Shown piece after piece: positions 10,201-18,598 of a stretch of DNA of 30,216 nt (positions are counted from its first letter, which is position 1; each line of letters begins with the position of its first letter). The position numbers and the translations under genes are program-made. Origin of the DNA: Folioceros fuciformis. Its lineage: Eukaryota > Anthocerotophyta > Anthocerotopsida > Anthocerotales. The notes under the pieces are model-generated. The model was given only the letters and a program-made list of their open reading frames with translations. It ran no database searches and was not told the DNA's origin. The stretch is taken from NCBI GenBank assembly GCA_049999805.1, contig JBNGIO010006328.1:216264-246479 (forward strand), given 5' to 3'.

Positions 10201-11632
10201 GCTGGGAATATCCTGCAATCATGGCATTCCACGTTGCGACGTCCTTGTGAGGGAGCCTGTCAAACACTTTCTGCGCGTCTTCCAAGCTGCCACACTTCAC
10301 AAATCCTGCTATCAGAGCATTGCACGTTGCCACATCCTTGTGAGTGAGTTTGTCAAACACTCTTTGAGCGTCTTCCAAGCTGCCACATTTGGCATACATG
10401 TCTACCAAGCTGCAGCCTACTACTACGTCATCCTGAAGTCCCCGTTCTCCAATTTTCGTGTGAAGCTGTTTCCCCTGTTCCAAAGCCATGCTTCCTACAC
10501 TGGCACAGGCCTGCAGGAGGCACACAAAAGTAACACAATTGGGTGCAGCAAGGCCGTCTTGTTGCATGGCATCGTAGAGCTGAAGGGCTTGTTGACCTTT
10601 ACCCTGCTGGGCATATCCTGCTATCAGAGCTGTCCACGTAACCACATTTTTGCGATCGAGTCCATCAAACACTCTCTGAGCTTCTTCCAAGCTGCCGCAC
10701 TTTGCATACATGTCCACCAATCCACTACCAACAAACACATCAGGTTCACCGCCAGTCGCCAACACATCTGCGTGCACCTGCTGCCCAGATTCCAAGTCTG
10801 CCCCCTTCGCACAAGCCTTAAGCGCTGCTACGAACACATGACCGTCGGGCTTCACACTTGACCTGCGCAGCCGATGGTACAATTGTATGGCCTGATCATC
10901 CTGTCCGTGTTCAACATGCGCAGAGATTATGGAAGACCACATGAAGGCATCTGGTTTACCAACCCCGGTAAACACGTCCATTGCTTCGTGCAAGCTGGCA
11001 TGAGTAGCATACATCCGAAGGATGTGGTTGCACAAGAACGTGTCCGACTCGTAGCCCCATTTCACAGCCAGAGCGTGGACCCGACGACCAAGAACCAGAT
11101 GCTTCTGACTCACACATCCTTGCAGCACAGTATACAAGAGAGATTGAGAAACATGATAGTCTGTCTCCACCAAAACTCCCAGACCCTCAACAGCCTCGCT
11201 AAACTGCCCCTGTTGACATAGATGGCTCACCGTATCAGCCGTTACGTCATTCTCGCATCCTGCAGGCCTGCGTAGTCCAAGATCGTTCCGCATTGTCCAG
11301 TTGGAAGTAGTGGCACGACGACCCATCCGCATATCCACAGCTGCCAGCTGCACATCCACTAAACATTTCCTGTCCCAGAGGGCCTCCTGGGACTCACAGC
11401 TATGCCGGAAAACGGCCTCGTCACATCTTGAAGTCAGACCAGCCAACCAATTTTCGTTGTTCTGCACCAGGAAACCCGTTGCCACCCGAGGCCATGTGCC
11501 CCTGTCTGTGGACGTAGGGCAAGGGGCCGAGCAGCCATGATCAGCACAAGCACCTCGTGACAATATGGAGACCCCCACACCCAGTTCCCCTACGCCAAGC
11601 CCTGCGCAAGCTGAACCAGGTGTCCAAATCAT
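7202..11632 (-). CDS. Double-length PLS-class PPR protein (two fused PLS-E copies)
   Basis: A single intronless frame of 1,476 residues from the ATG at 11632-11630; a later ATG (about residue 101) is also possible. PPR proteins bind organellar RNA one base per motif and direct editing, splicing or stability in plastids or mitochondria. The first 90 residues are Gly/Ala/Ser-rich and could be a transit peptide, though this is not clear-cut. Residues about 93-779 form one whole protein: P, L and S motifs (MYAKCGSLEDAQRVFD, VVTWTALIAGYAQQG, TFVCLLQACA), then E1/E2 motifs and a PG-type box (KEPGQSRWTDMDG at 737). Residues about 781-1469 repeat all of this with a constant offset of 685 residues (KEPGQSWWTDIDG at 1422). 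Neither copy continues into a DYW deaminase domain: the HxE and CxxC zinc motifs are absent, so catalysis in trans would be needed if it edits RNA. The open frame and close similarity argue against a pseudogene. Confidence 0.95.
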   Translation of the reverse strand: MIWTPGSACAGLGVGELGVGVSILSRGACADHGCSAPCPTSTDRGTWPRVATGFLVQNNENWLAGLTSRCDEAVFRHSCESQEALWDRKCLVDVQLAAVDMRMGRRATTSNWTMRNDLGLRRPAGCENDVTADTVSHLCQQGQFSEAVEGLGVLVETDYHVSQSLLYTVLQGCVSQKHLVLGRRVHALAVKWGYESDTFLCNHILRMYATHASLHEAMDVFTGVGKPDAFMWSSIISAHVEHGQDDQAIQLYHRLRRSSVKPDGHVFVAALKACAKGADLESGQQVHADVLATGGEPDVFVGSGLVDMYAKCGSLEEAQRVFDGLDRKNVVTWTALIAGYAQQGKGQQALQLYDAMQQDGLAAPNCVTFVCLLQACASVGSMALEQGKQLHTKIGERGLQDDVVVGCSLVDMYAKCGSLEDAQRVFDKLTHKDVATCNALIAGFVKCGSLEDAQKVFDRLPHKDVATWNAMIAGYSQQGMGQEALHLYRRMQGEGIVVPNAVTFVCLLQACADVVALHVGKQLHAQIVEQGLQADVPVAVSLVNMYAKCGSMVRARQVFEALPERGVVAWNALIAGYSHQVDTEVVFDLFNRMREDGTQPTGVTFVGLLTVCSHAGLVKMGQEYFEAMSRHYGISPTVEHYTCMVDLLGRAGQLDAALALVRSMPLLPDAAVWHTLLGACQMWSNVEVGTHAFKEAVNLDKNDSAAYMLMSNIYWGAKMWEQAQEMQERRASIGAWKEPGQSRWTDMDGVVHSFLVGDAKHPESDGIYAMLEWLIQKMKKDVQLVAEDKQMGCTNNLNERHDNDCRRPTGFEISVTADTVRRLCQQGHLVEAVEALGVLVQAHHHIPRSLFHTVLKRCGQQKDLALGRCVHALIMRGQYKSDTFLSNCMLQMYATLDSLQEAMDVFSMVTKPDVFIWFSLISAHVKHGQDNQAIKLYHHMRRSSVKPDGHIFASALQACARARDLTSGQQLHADVFASGVEPDLFVCSCLVDMYAKCGSLEDAQRVFDGISDKNVVTWTTLIAGYAQQGMGEKALHVYNEMREEGTAVPDSVTFVTLLQACATVGAPALETGKQLHTQIGERGLQTDVKVGGSLVNMYAKCGSLEDAQRVFDGLGKKNVVTWTALMAGYVKCGNLEDAQGVFDKLPHKDVVMWNTMIGGYAQQGMGHEAFRLYRAMQNEAVVAPDAVTFVCLLQACANVAALHLGKQLHAKITQQGLQSEVLVAISLINMYAKSGSMFHAQQVFEALANRDVVAWNALIAGYSRQGDSEAVFDLFHRMRDDGIQPTGVTFLSVLTVCSHAGLVKDGRQYFEAMTKHYGCSPTVGHYTTMMDLLGRAGLLDEALDLFSTMPMRPDSAVWHSLLGACRMWSNVEVGLHAFQEAVKLDANDAAAYVLMSNIYKRVNMWEQAEEMQARRTGMKAWKEPGQSWWTDIDGVVHTFLVGDKKHPDREAVYARLEQLICEMENAGYARQLDSES
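7205..11356 (-). repeat. In-frame tandem duplication of about 2.06 kb inside the PPR gene
   Basis: Copy 1 spans about 11356-9293 and copy 2 about 9292-7205. The protein offset is 685 residues at every checkpoint from the VTADTV stretch to the PG box. The homology extends to the linker: DVQLAAVDMRMG at residue 93 in the N-terminal region matches DVQLVAEDKQMG at residue 781, directly after the end of the first E region (LIQKMKK). The unit therefore includes the N-terminal leader part of an ancestral single-copy gene, and the join lies next to DVQL, near 9292. A 3-residue length difference between the copies occurs only in this linker. Confidence 0.9.
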
Positions 11633-12462
11633 AGTGCCCACATTCTTTCACAGCGATATTCAAGGTTTCCATCCAGTGCACATATCTTCACGATACACAA
11701 ACTGCTGCTTCTCATGAACTGCACATGCACATGATGCAAGTGGGTTAAATGTGAAACATTCTGCCCCCTGAGCTTGGACAAACATTCTGCCACCTAAGGA
11801 TCTCAATCTTGGTCAATGACAGGCACAGGGAGCCGTATTAAAAATAAATTGATTATTGTCCACACTGTCGTGCACAGCAGTCTGGGTGGTGTAGTTGGTC
11901 ATCACGCTAGTCTCACACACTAGAGGTCCCCGGTTCGAACCCGGGCTCAGACACCTATTTGAATCGCTCGTGCGGTCCCCAGCTCACATACTTTTATCAA
12001 AAAATATACTTCCGCCCAGGGAACTACTGGAAACGTGGTTCCCAGCCTTGCGTGGAGAGGAACAAAGCGGACTCCCGTTGGAAACGTGCACGGCTATTTT
12101 ATGTAATCTTTGCTTTTTGCCCACAGCCCAAGGGCTTGCTTTTGTCCTGGATGGCATTTTCTACTCCTGGCTTGTTTCTCACAGCCAAGGGTCTGTACAG
12201 GCTGATGCAGTGGATGCGCTCAATAATGGATCACGGAGTAAAAAATTCAATAGACTGCATCGAGGATGACGGACCGAGTACGCTCGAACGTCCACCCCCT
12301 GACTCTGTGAGGCAACAGGCTGCGTTGGGGAAAGCTGGAGGATGACGAGGCGGATAGCCTCGATAATCTGTGCCAGGGCCTGTTGGGGGCTGACCTTCAA
12401 GTCTATGTACATATACGGAAGCGAAAATTCACCACCAAGAGGAACGAATTAGGTGTTCGGCT
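11633..12462. other. Divergent intergenic region containing a tRNA gene
   Basis: This stretch holds the leader and promoter of the PPR gene (-), the tRNA-Val gene at 11880-11953, and the upstream region of the GDSL-FAS1 gene (+). A short imperfect tandem repeat (AAACATTCTGCC.CCT type, 26-bp period) lies at 11754-11798. Frames running through the tRNA and beyond (to about 12345) show no family signal and are not accepted as genes. Confidence 0.5.
11880..11953 (+). tRNA. tRNA-Val (anticodon CAC)
   Basis: A complete 74-nt cloverleaf. The acceptor stem GTCTGGG (11880-11886) pairs with CTCAGAC (11946-11952), with discriminator A at 11953. The anticodon stem CTAGT/ACTAG (11907-11911 and 11919-11923) encloses the loop CTCACAC, with anticodon CAC at 11914-11916, reading GUG valine codons. 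The T arm carries GGTTCGAACCC, which is also the internal B box for RNA polymerase III; the A box lies in the D arm (TGGTGTAGTTGG). There is no intron and CCA is not encoded, as in nuclear tRNA genes. A T-run shortly downstream (TTTT near 11991) could terminate transcription. The sequence agrees closely with plant nuclear tRNA-Val(CAC) as I know it. Confidence 0.97.
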
Positions 12463-14511
12463 ATGGGGACCTCATCCGCCCTCGCCCAGGTTGGGGCTCT
12501 CGCAATCCTCTTGGCTGCCGTTGCTGGTAGGCGGAAGATTCAGAAGCTCAAACTCTTACGCAACATTTCAAACGGAACATCGTCACTTGCTGCTTCTGAG
12601 TGCTGCAATGCAGACCTGGGAATGATGGGTTGTTGCTCTTGCAGGCGCAGACGCCGTAAAGCCTGGGCTCTTCGTCTTCGGCGACTCGTACGGGGACACT
12701 GGGAACCGCAACCGGACCGACCCTCTAATGAATCGTCCATGGCAATACCCGTATGGCATCAGCTGGCCTGGGCGTCCTGCCGGCCGCTTCTCCGACGGGA
12801 GGGTGTCCACAGATTTCCTAGGTGCAGTATGTCCTTCTCAGACGAACTCGTTACGTTTCTTCTTGAAGTCCATACCAATGTGCGTTAATGTGTCGCAGCT
12901 CCTCTTATAACATCCGCCAAGATCAAGACTTACCAGTTCATCACCAGCCGCACTCGGGCCAGGAGCATCAAGCACGGCATCAATTTCGCTGTGGGCGGCT
13001 CGGGAACGTTCCCTGCCCCCTTGCTCACCTCACTGTCCGGGCAGGTGGCGCAGCTGGAAGATATCCTCACCAAGTACCCAGGCCTGTATTCCCCGTCACA
13101 GACTGTAGTGGTCATCTGGATGAGTGGAAACGACTACACCTCCCTGCTGTTAGAAAATCCTAACGCCACTCCAGCAGTGGGACCTCACACACCCTTGCCA
13201 AGTCTAATCTTACAGATTTGTGTGCCGTCTTTCCTGTTCGATTCATCCGCTGTGCCTGGCCACGGATGCAGGATATGCTAGCCCGAGCCAACGAGATCGT
13301 TTCACGGGTGGGCGAGAGCGTGCGGAAGATGTACACTCTCGGATTCCGCAACTTCGCTGTCGCCAACTTACAACCCGTCGGATGCCTGCCAATGAGCACC
13401 GGGCCGGGCAGTGACACGGCTTGCGACTCTTCACAGGACCCCCTCGTGGAGTACCACAACCACCTGCTGGCTCTTGAGACCGAGGATTGGCAGGCGTCCC
13501 TGCCCGACCTGCGCTGTTTGCAGCTCAACATGAACAAGGCGTTCTACTTCATTATCCAAAACCCATCTCTGTTCGGTAAGCTCCGCTTCCGGCTTCCGTC
13601 ATGTCGTGATGCGCCGGTGCGCAGAAATCGCATTCCACATTTCCTGCGTCAGTGAAAATGGCCTGGTGGTCGAAGCTCTCGCGTAGGAACTGGAAGTCTG
13701 GGTTTCGAATCCCGCATTCAGTGTCCCATGCAGTTACCATTCTCCTAATCCTGCAGGTTTCAAGCACGGTTTGGGGAGCTGTTGCAAGGGTAATCCTCCC
13801 GGTGTGTACTGCGGGGACGTGGACGCGCAGGGCAACCCGCTCCACACCATCTGCCCTAGCCCCCCTGAGTACTTCTTCTGGGACAGCTTCCACCCGGGCA
13901 ACGATGGCTGGTCTGCCCTGAGCTCTCTCCTGTACTACGGTTTCAATTTCACCATCGGTGCCCCGAACCTGGTGTACTGGCTCAACTCCGCCAACTTGGA
14001 CAAGCACAGACACAGCGGCATCGGCAAGCTCTCCACTGCAGCAGCGTCCGCCCTTGCTCTCGAAGCCCTAAGCAAGTCCGGGGACCTCGACCCTATCGAG
14101 TTGGCCGACATCATCAGCACGCTGTCCAAGCTCCCTGTCGACATCCTTGCCGATGTAGGGCCGGTGACGGTTTTTCTCCCGGCTCTGGACGGAGCGGCCG
14201 GGCAGCAGCTGAAATCTGTGTTGTCGCGGGCTCCGGAGTTGGCATGGGAGGTGGCCCTCCAGCAGGTTGTGCGTGGAGCGTGGCCGGCGTGGAGGCTGCT
14301 GGAGCGGGCTGCGGGAAGAGAGCTTCACTTGAGCACTCTGGCAGGGGGCTCTATTACAGTGACTGTGCGGAGTGGAACTCTTTTCCTCAGACCGGGAAGG
14401 GAGGACGCGGAGGTGTCGGTGGTTCAGCCCTCGCTGGTTTCCACCTTGAATGTCGTGGTCCATGGAACTAGCGCCTTGCTTCTCCACGATGGCTTTGATC
14501 CTGATGTTTGA
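12463..14511 (+). CDS. Secreted GDSL esterase/lipase fused to a C-terminal FAS1-like domain
   Basis: Five exons: 12463-12526, 12645-12821, 12899-13176, 13272-13575 and 13757-14511. All junctions are GT..AG and in phase, giving 525 residues. Residues 1-24 are a signal peptide (hydrophobic ALAILLAAVAG, Ala-type cleavage site), so the protein should enter the secretory path. GDSL/SGNH blocks follow: FVFGDSYGDTGN with nucleophile Ser36, INFAVGGSGTF (108-118) with the block II glycine, SGNDY with Asn158, and FFWDSFHPGNDGW with Asp317 and His320 as the acidic and His members of the triad. This matches the plant GDSL lipase family that hydrolyses acyl esters. Instead of ending about 40 residues later, the same exon continues to residue 525 with a fasciclin-like pattern: VTVFLPALDGA (about 411), LQQVVRGAW, LSTLAGGSITVTV, VVQPSLVSTLNVVVHG. 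FAS1 domains mediate cell-wall or matrix adhesion. No GPI signal is visible. Confidence 0.9.
13652..13723 (+). repeat. Degenerate tRNA-like fragment in intron 4 of the GDSL-FAS1 gene
   Basis: Within the 181-bp intron (13576-13756) lies an A-box-like sequence TGGCCTGGTGG at 13659-13669 and, 42 bases on, a B-box-like GGTTTCGAATCC at 13701-13712 (one extra T compared with the consensus). The spacing is that of a tRNA, and the D-arm resembles tRNA-Leu/Ser. The stems no longer pair well, so this is not a working tRNA. A SINE head or tRNA pseudogene is the likely origin. Confidence 0.35.
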
Positions 14512-15437
14512 TCGGGCTGTGTTAGTGAGCCATGCATCCCAGGCGGTCCTCACCAGTGATCGGCCAGTGGCTTGCACTGCTCTGGTGACGATTTGTGTTG
14601 CCTTTTGGTGTGCAGTCTTGTCGAGTGCAGCAATGTACTCAACGACACGGAATACAATGCCATTTCGACCACATGACTGCGGCCGCTTGTCCCGTCCCTT
14701 GCCGTGTCTAGCCCGGTCTTCATGTTTTGCGTGCGTGGAGCCGAATCCGGGCTGGAATCGGTGTTGACGCGAAAGAGCCCTTATTCACGCGAGAAAGTAC
14801 CGTGTTTCTATCCAAACTCAGATATGTACATACAAACCAGTTTTTACGAAGTTATATGTATAACGTATGGCGACTGTTGAGCTCACCCGCACGAGTTGCG
14901 ACCGTGAGAGAAGGTCGATCTGCAGTCTCGCAGAAACTGGTCATGAACAGCATCTCTACCTCGTGCGCGTGCAGAAAACGCGGTCCAAGGAAGTCGCGAC
15001 CGAAGGTTCCAGATCCCCTCGTTCGGCTCCGACTATATGTAGATGGATCGCGGGATGCAATTGTTGGTGCATCGAGTTTCTCCGCTTTCACTGCAACCAT
15101 TTGCCTTCAGATTGCCAGGTATTGGCTCATCTCTCAGCCGCAGCGTGACGGAGAGTTGTCTCGAGTTAGGTGGTGTGAATTGGATTGGGAATGGCCTCCA
15201 TTTCTGATGGATTTCCGTGCTTGATGCAGTGGGCCTCGGTGGGGTGTAGGAGCGGATCGGGCGTTGGAATTGGAGTGGGAGAGGCGGGGCACAACCGGGA
15301 GTCGGGCAGTGAAGTGGGGCAAGATTGAGTCCGCAAAGGCGAGGTCCGGCATCCGGACCAGAATTGCCGGGCTGTTTTCGGGCAAGAAAGCATCCGCGAG
15401 AGCAGAAGCGGCGTCGCAGGAGATCGGTGTGAGCGAC
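14512..15437. other. Intergenic region upstream of the dioxygenase gene
   Basis: About 925 bases between the GDSL-FAS1 stop and the dioxygenase start. It contains the 3' end of the former and the leader of the latter. The frame of the dioxygenase stays open upstream to a TGA at 15222-15224, and a possible splice acceptor (GATGCAG, ending at 15229) lies just inside this open part, so an upstream exon carrying an N-terminal extension is possible. No independent gene is convincing here. Confidence 0.45.
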
Positions 15438-16274
15438 ATGGAGGAGACTGAGGAGGGCAACACGGCGGTCTCGCAGACGACCTATTACTTCTCTCATGGC
15501 TCGCCCATGCTGCCTCTGGAGGATGAGCCTGCCAAGGCTTTTCTCCAAGGGTTCCCCAGGACGCTGCCGGAGAAACCCAAAGCCATCTTGATGGTGTCAG
15601 GGCACTGGGATACCAAGGAGCCCATGGTGAGCACCACGGCCAAGAACCAGACCATCTATGACTTTTACGGCTTCCCGCCGGAGCTCTACAGGCTGACGTA
15701 CACTCCCCCGGGCGCTCCTGCCGTGGGACATAGAGCCATACAGTTGTTGAAGGACGCAGGGTTCAAGGTCGGGGAGGACAAGAAGAGGGGGCTGGATCAC
15801 GGTGCGTGGGTGCCGTTACTGCTTGCCTATCCGGAGGCTGACATTCCGGTGCTGCAGCTGTCCATCCAGTCCCACAGAAATGCAGAGCATCACTACAAGG
15901 TTGGCCAGGCGCTGCAGCCTTTGAAGGATGAGGGGGTTCTGATCATCGGGTCTGGGAGTGCTGTGCATAACCTGCGCGAGGTGATGAGAAGTTACGGAGA
16001 TACTTCTGGTAAAATTCAGTCCTGGGCTAAGGCGTTTGATGACTGGACTCGGGAGTCTCTTGTCAGTGGCAAGTTCGACGATGTCGTTCACTACGAAAGC
16101 AGGGCTCCTTATGCCCAGAAGGCTCATCCCAGCAATGACCACTTCGTGCCGTTGCTGGTTGCCTTGGGGGCTGCCGGGGATGGAAGGAAGGCAGTGCTCA
16201 TTCACGCCAGCTGGAGCCTTTCCTGCATGTCCTACGCTTCATACGCTTTCAGACCTGCTCCTGCATCTCTGTAG
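15438..16274 (+). CDS. LigB-family extradiol dioxygenase (4,5-DOPA dioxygenase-like)
   Basis: The start is the ATG at 15438, giving 278 residues, close to the usual length of plant LigB/DODA proteins. The family uses one active-site metal to open the ring of catechols with molecular oxygen. Conserved residues are in place: SHGSPM with His20, SGHWDT with His56, GSGSAVHNL with His177 and HPSNDHFVPL with His235, matching the metal- and substrate-binding histidines of the bacterial YgiD and plant DODA group. Other family marks are FYGFPPELYRLTYTPPG (76-92) and LDHGAWVPLLL (119-129). The protein has no membrane segment and is probably cytosolic. In plants without betalains the natural substrate of this family is not settled; caffeate- or DOPA-like catechols are possible. 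The frame continues upstream of the chosen ATG with an Arg/Lys/Ser/Ala-rich stretch, so an organelle-targeted longer form from an upstream exon cannot be ruled out. Confidence 0.92.
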   Translation: MEETEEGNTAVSQTTYYFSHGSPMLPLEDEPAKAFLQGFPRTLPEKPKAILMVSGHWDTKEPMVSTTAKNQTIYDFYGFPPELYRLTYTPPGAPAVGHRAIQLLKDAGFKVGEDKKRGLDHGAWVPLLLAYPEADIPVLQLSIQSHRNAEHHYKVGQALQPLKDEGVLIIGSGSAVHNLREVMRSYGDTSGKIQSWAKAFDDWTRESLVSGKFDDVVHYESRAPYAQKAHPSNDHFVPLLVALGAAGDGRKAVLIHASWSLSCMSYASYAFRPAPASL

Positions 16275-16889
16275 CATTTCTGTGGGGAGCTCCAGAGTTT
16301 CTGCGGGCTTACCATGGTGGGACAGATCTTGTATAGCATTCACTTATGACGTACTCGCATCCCATGCCGAGACATGTCTTGCGTGTCTTACATATTCATT
16401 GGGCTTGTATGCGGAAATGCCCTCCTGCTTGGCATGAATTGTAGGGGGGCTCCCTTCCTTCTGGAAACTTTCTGTTGTACCTCGCTGAACGACAAGTCTC
16501 CTGCTCCTGTAGCAGGGGTTCGTCTTGTCCAGCAGTGGCCTCCAGCAATCAGAAACTTGGCGCATTGGATTGTAACAAAATGTCGATGTCACATGATCGT
16601 CAAAGTGACTGCGCCATTAAAATAAGAGACCGACCTTGTAGCAAGGTCTCTCTGGATACCTGGCGAACCTACTAGGCCTAGCTCACAACTTGTCTATTAA
16701 GATTAACAGTCTTGAGGAACGTGGTGGCTTTGTAGTCTAAGGTCGCTAATCCTCATGAAGGTGGAGTTTGAACGAACCCATTTACTGGAAGTCTTGACGT
16801 CACTTCCTGAAGGAGGGAGGAATGTCAATTCTCATTACTTGGATTATCTATTCCTATGAGTGTATTTTCTGAAACAAACTACAGTCCAC
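16275..16889. other. 3' flank of the dioxygenase gene
   Basis: Contains the dioxygenase 3' untranslated region and non-coding sequence. A hairpin lies at 16625-16651: AGAGA pairs with TCTCT and CCTTG with CAAGG, with loop TAG and a 4-base bulge. A weak tRNA-like fragment follows at 16721-16790. No gene is seen. Confidence 0.45.
16721..16790 (+). repeat. Weak tRNA-like fragment
   Basis: A TGGCTTTGTAGTCTAAGG sequence beginning at 16725 resembles a tRNA A box and D arm, and GGAGTTTGAACGAACCC at 16763-16779 resembles a degenerate B box at roughly tRNA spacing. The anticodon arm does not form. It may be a relic of a tRNA-derived SINE, like the fragment in the GDSL-FAS1 intron, but the match is poor. 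Confidence 0.2.
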
Positions 16890-16942
16890 CCTCCCTAAAT
16901 GTTACCTGTTGGGAGTAGGGCATTGGGTAACATTTAGGGAGG
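16890..16942. repeat. Perfect 17-bp inverted repeat with 19-base loop
   Basis: CCTCCCTAAATGTTACC at 16890-16906 is the exact reverse complement of 16926-16942. It forms a strong stem with a 19-base spacer and sits at the boundary where base composition changes abruptly from mixed to very AT-rich. It may mark the end of an inserted element. Confidence 0.85.
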
Positions 16943-17830
16943 TGTAACAATTAGAGAATTTAAGTATTTATCAAAAATAAAATATTTAAATTGATTTAAA
17001 ATATGAAAATCATAAAATATATTTTATATATGATTATTTATTTTTATTATATATATAATATAAACATTATAATACTTAATTTTATTATAACTTTATAATA
17101 AATAGAATTTAAAAAAAGAACTTCAAATTTGCCTTAAAAAATGGAGGTTATTTCTAGTTCTTTCAAAGAAGACCTAAGCTACTTCCCTAACTTGCTTAAA
17201 AATAATTTCTCAATTTGTTGCAAATTTTTAATTATAGACATCGTATCATTTGGTTGTTGTTCCAAAAATATACATATCCCTCCAAGTGCATCTTCCACTT
17301 GAGCACGATCTAAAATAGGCCTTGATAATATTTTTCAGAAGAATTTTCAACATCAACAACTTTATTTTCGGGTAGAGGTTGAACAAAAGCCCATGTATAT
17401 ATGCATCCGAAGTAAAAAAAATAGCATATACATTTGTCATAATCAACAAATTCTTGTGCAAACATAGAAGGGTCAATTCTCTTGTTTCAAGTCCCAAATT
17501 CCTTGGTTGATAAAGAAGCATTTCTATTTCTATGTATTTTATATTTCTCTATTGAACAAATCTTCACGTATTGCTTGGTTACTTGCTATTACTTATCATT
17601 ATTGTCAGCATTCCATGTCTTAAAACTAAAACTAAGTCTATATCCAACACGCTCATAACCCAAAGTGTTTCAAACAATTTTTAATGATTTTCTCTTTAAC
17701 ATTGATACGCAAAGCTTTTTTTTATTGCATTGTGATTGGATAAGTTAGATATCTATATTATCTATATTATTTTAAGCATTATATTATAAAATTTTAATAA
17801 TATTTATAAAATTGGACTATAGTGATTGGG
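16943..17830. mobile_element. AT-rich island, probably a decayed inserted element
   Basis: About 890 bases that differ sharply in composition from the rest of the window, beginning right after the 17-bp inverted repeat. The first 170 bases are almost only A and T. On the minus strand, between about 17530 and 17150, broken reading frames contain Tyr/Phe-rich peptide stretches (for example DYDKCICYFFYFGCIY) interrupted by stops, as in a dead element. I cannot name the element. A nuclear copy of organelle DNA is an alternative, although I recognise no organelle gene. No target-site duplication was identified. Confidence 0.35.
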
Positions 17831-18598
17831 AGTGCCCATTTTCATAAAACAAGTAAATATTGTACCATGTATGCATGACATCCTTGTTGTGGCCAATAAG
17901 CGAGACGGTATAGACCATGTACGTAGCTCAATTTTGAGAAGGGAGACGATTTTGTGGCTTTGACGCTTAGCCGGTAACCGGACACAGACTCGGTCATGAG
18001 GCCTGACGACCTCGTGTGGGAACGGGGAACCTGGATGGAGAGGAGTCAATGAAGACAAGTGTGCATACGAGCTAGGAAAGCGCGTGAAGACGGTCGACCG
18101 CTGTGCGCTGCCAACCGCATGAGTGAATACTCAACGGCTCCTTACTCCCCGTCCTCAAGTCGGCTTCAAATGCGCTACAGCCCCTGTGGAAATTTGTTGC
18201 CGTCACGTGAGATCGGAGCATCCTGTTGGCCATAGCTGCCGCCTGAGCTTGCTCTGATGCAATCGAGAGGACTTGCTGCTCGCTTCTCGGTGTCATCAGC
18301 CTGCGGGCGCAGGAGCAGGAGCGGTTGCATGCTGCCAGGATCAGTCCGAATGCTCGAGTTTTCAGCTCCAAGGGGCTGGCCGGACTATGTGTGTGAGATT
18401 CGAGGTAAATTTGCAGGCATCTGCTTGTCATTCTTGCTCTCTGTCTCGGATTAGCTAGCAAGGAGCTGTATGACGTGTATGGAGAATTCTTTGTTAGGTT
18501 TGCGATTTTGCGGTGCATGTGATGGATTCTCCTGCTGTGGCAGCGCAACTAGCTTTGTGTTCGGGGGATGCAGAGGTTTCGCCGCCTGTTTTGTGGCC
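17831..18598. other. Upstream region of the 7TM gene
   Basis: Composition returns to normal here. The stretch should hold the promoter and leader of the 7TM gene that starts at 18599. An in-frame ATG at 18470 would add 43 Cys-rich residues to that protein, but the ATG at 18599 has a much better context (GCCATGG). A minus-strand frame at 18072-18548 shows no family signal. Confidence 0.4.

Noticed and set aside
9896-10861. Plus-strand frame of about 320 codons opposite the PPR gene
   Set aside because: Its repeats simply reflect the PPR repeats read on the wrong strand; there is no independent evidence for it.
11895-12345. Overlapping plus-strand frames of about 125 codons beginning inside the tRNA-Val gene
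   Set aside because: They overlap a clear tRNA gene, lack family signal and have no consistent splice partner.
18072-18548. Minus-strand frame of 158 codons upstream of the 7TM gene
   Set aside because: Ser/Arg/His-rich with no family pattern, and it overlaps the probable leader of the 7TM gene.
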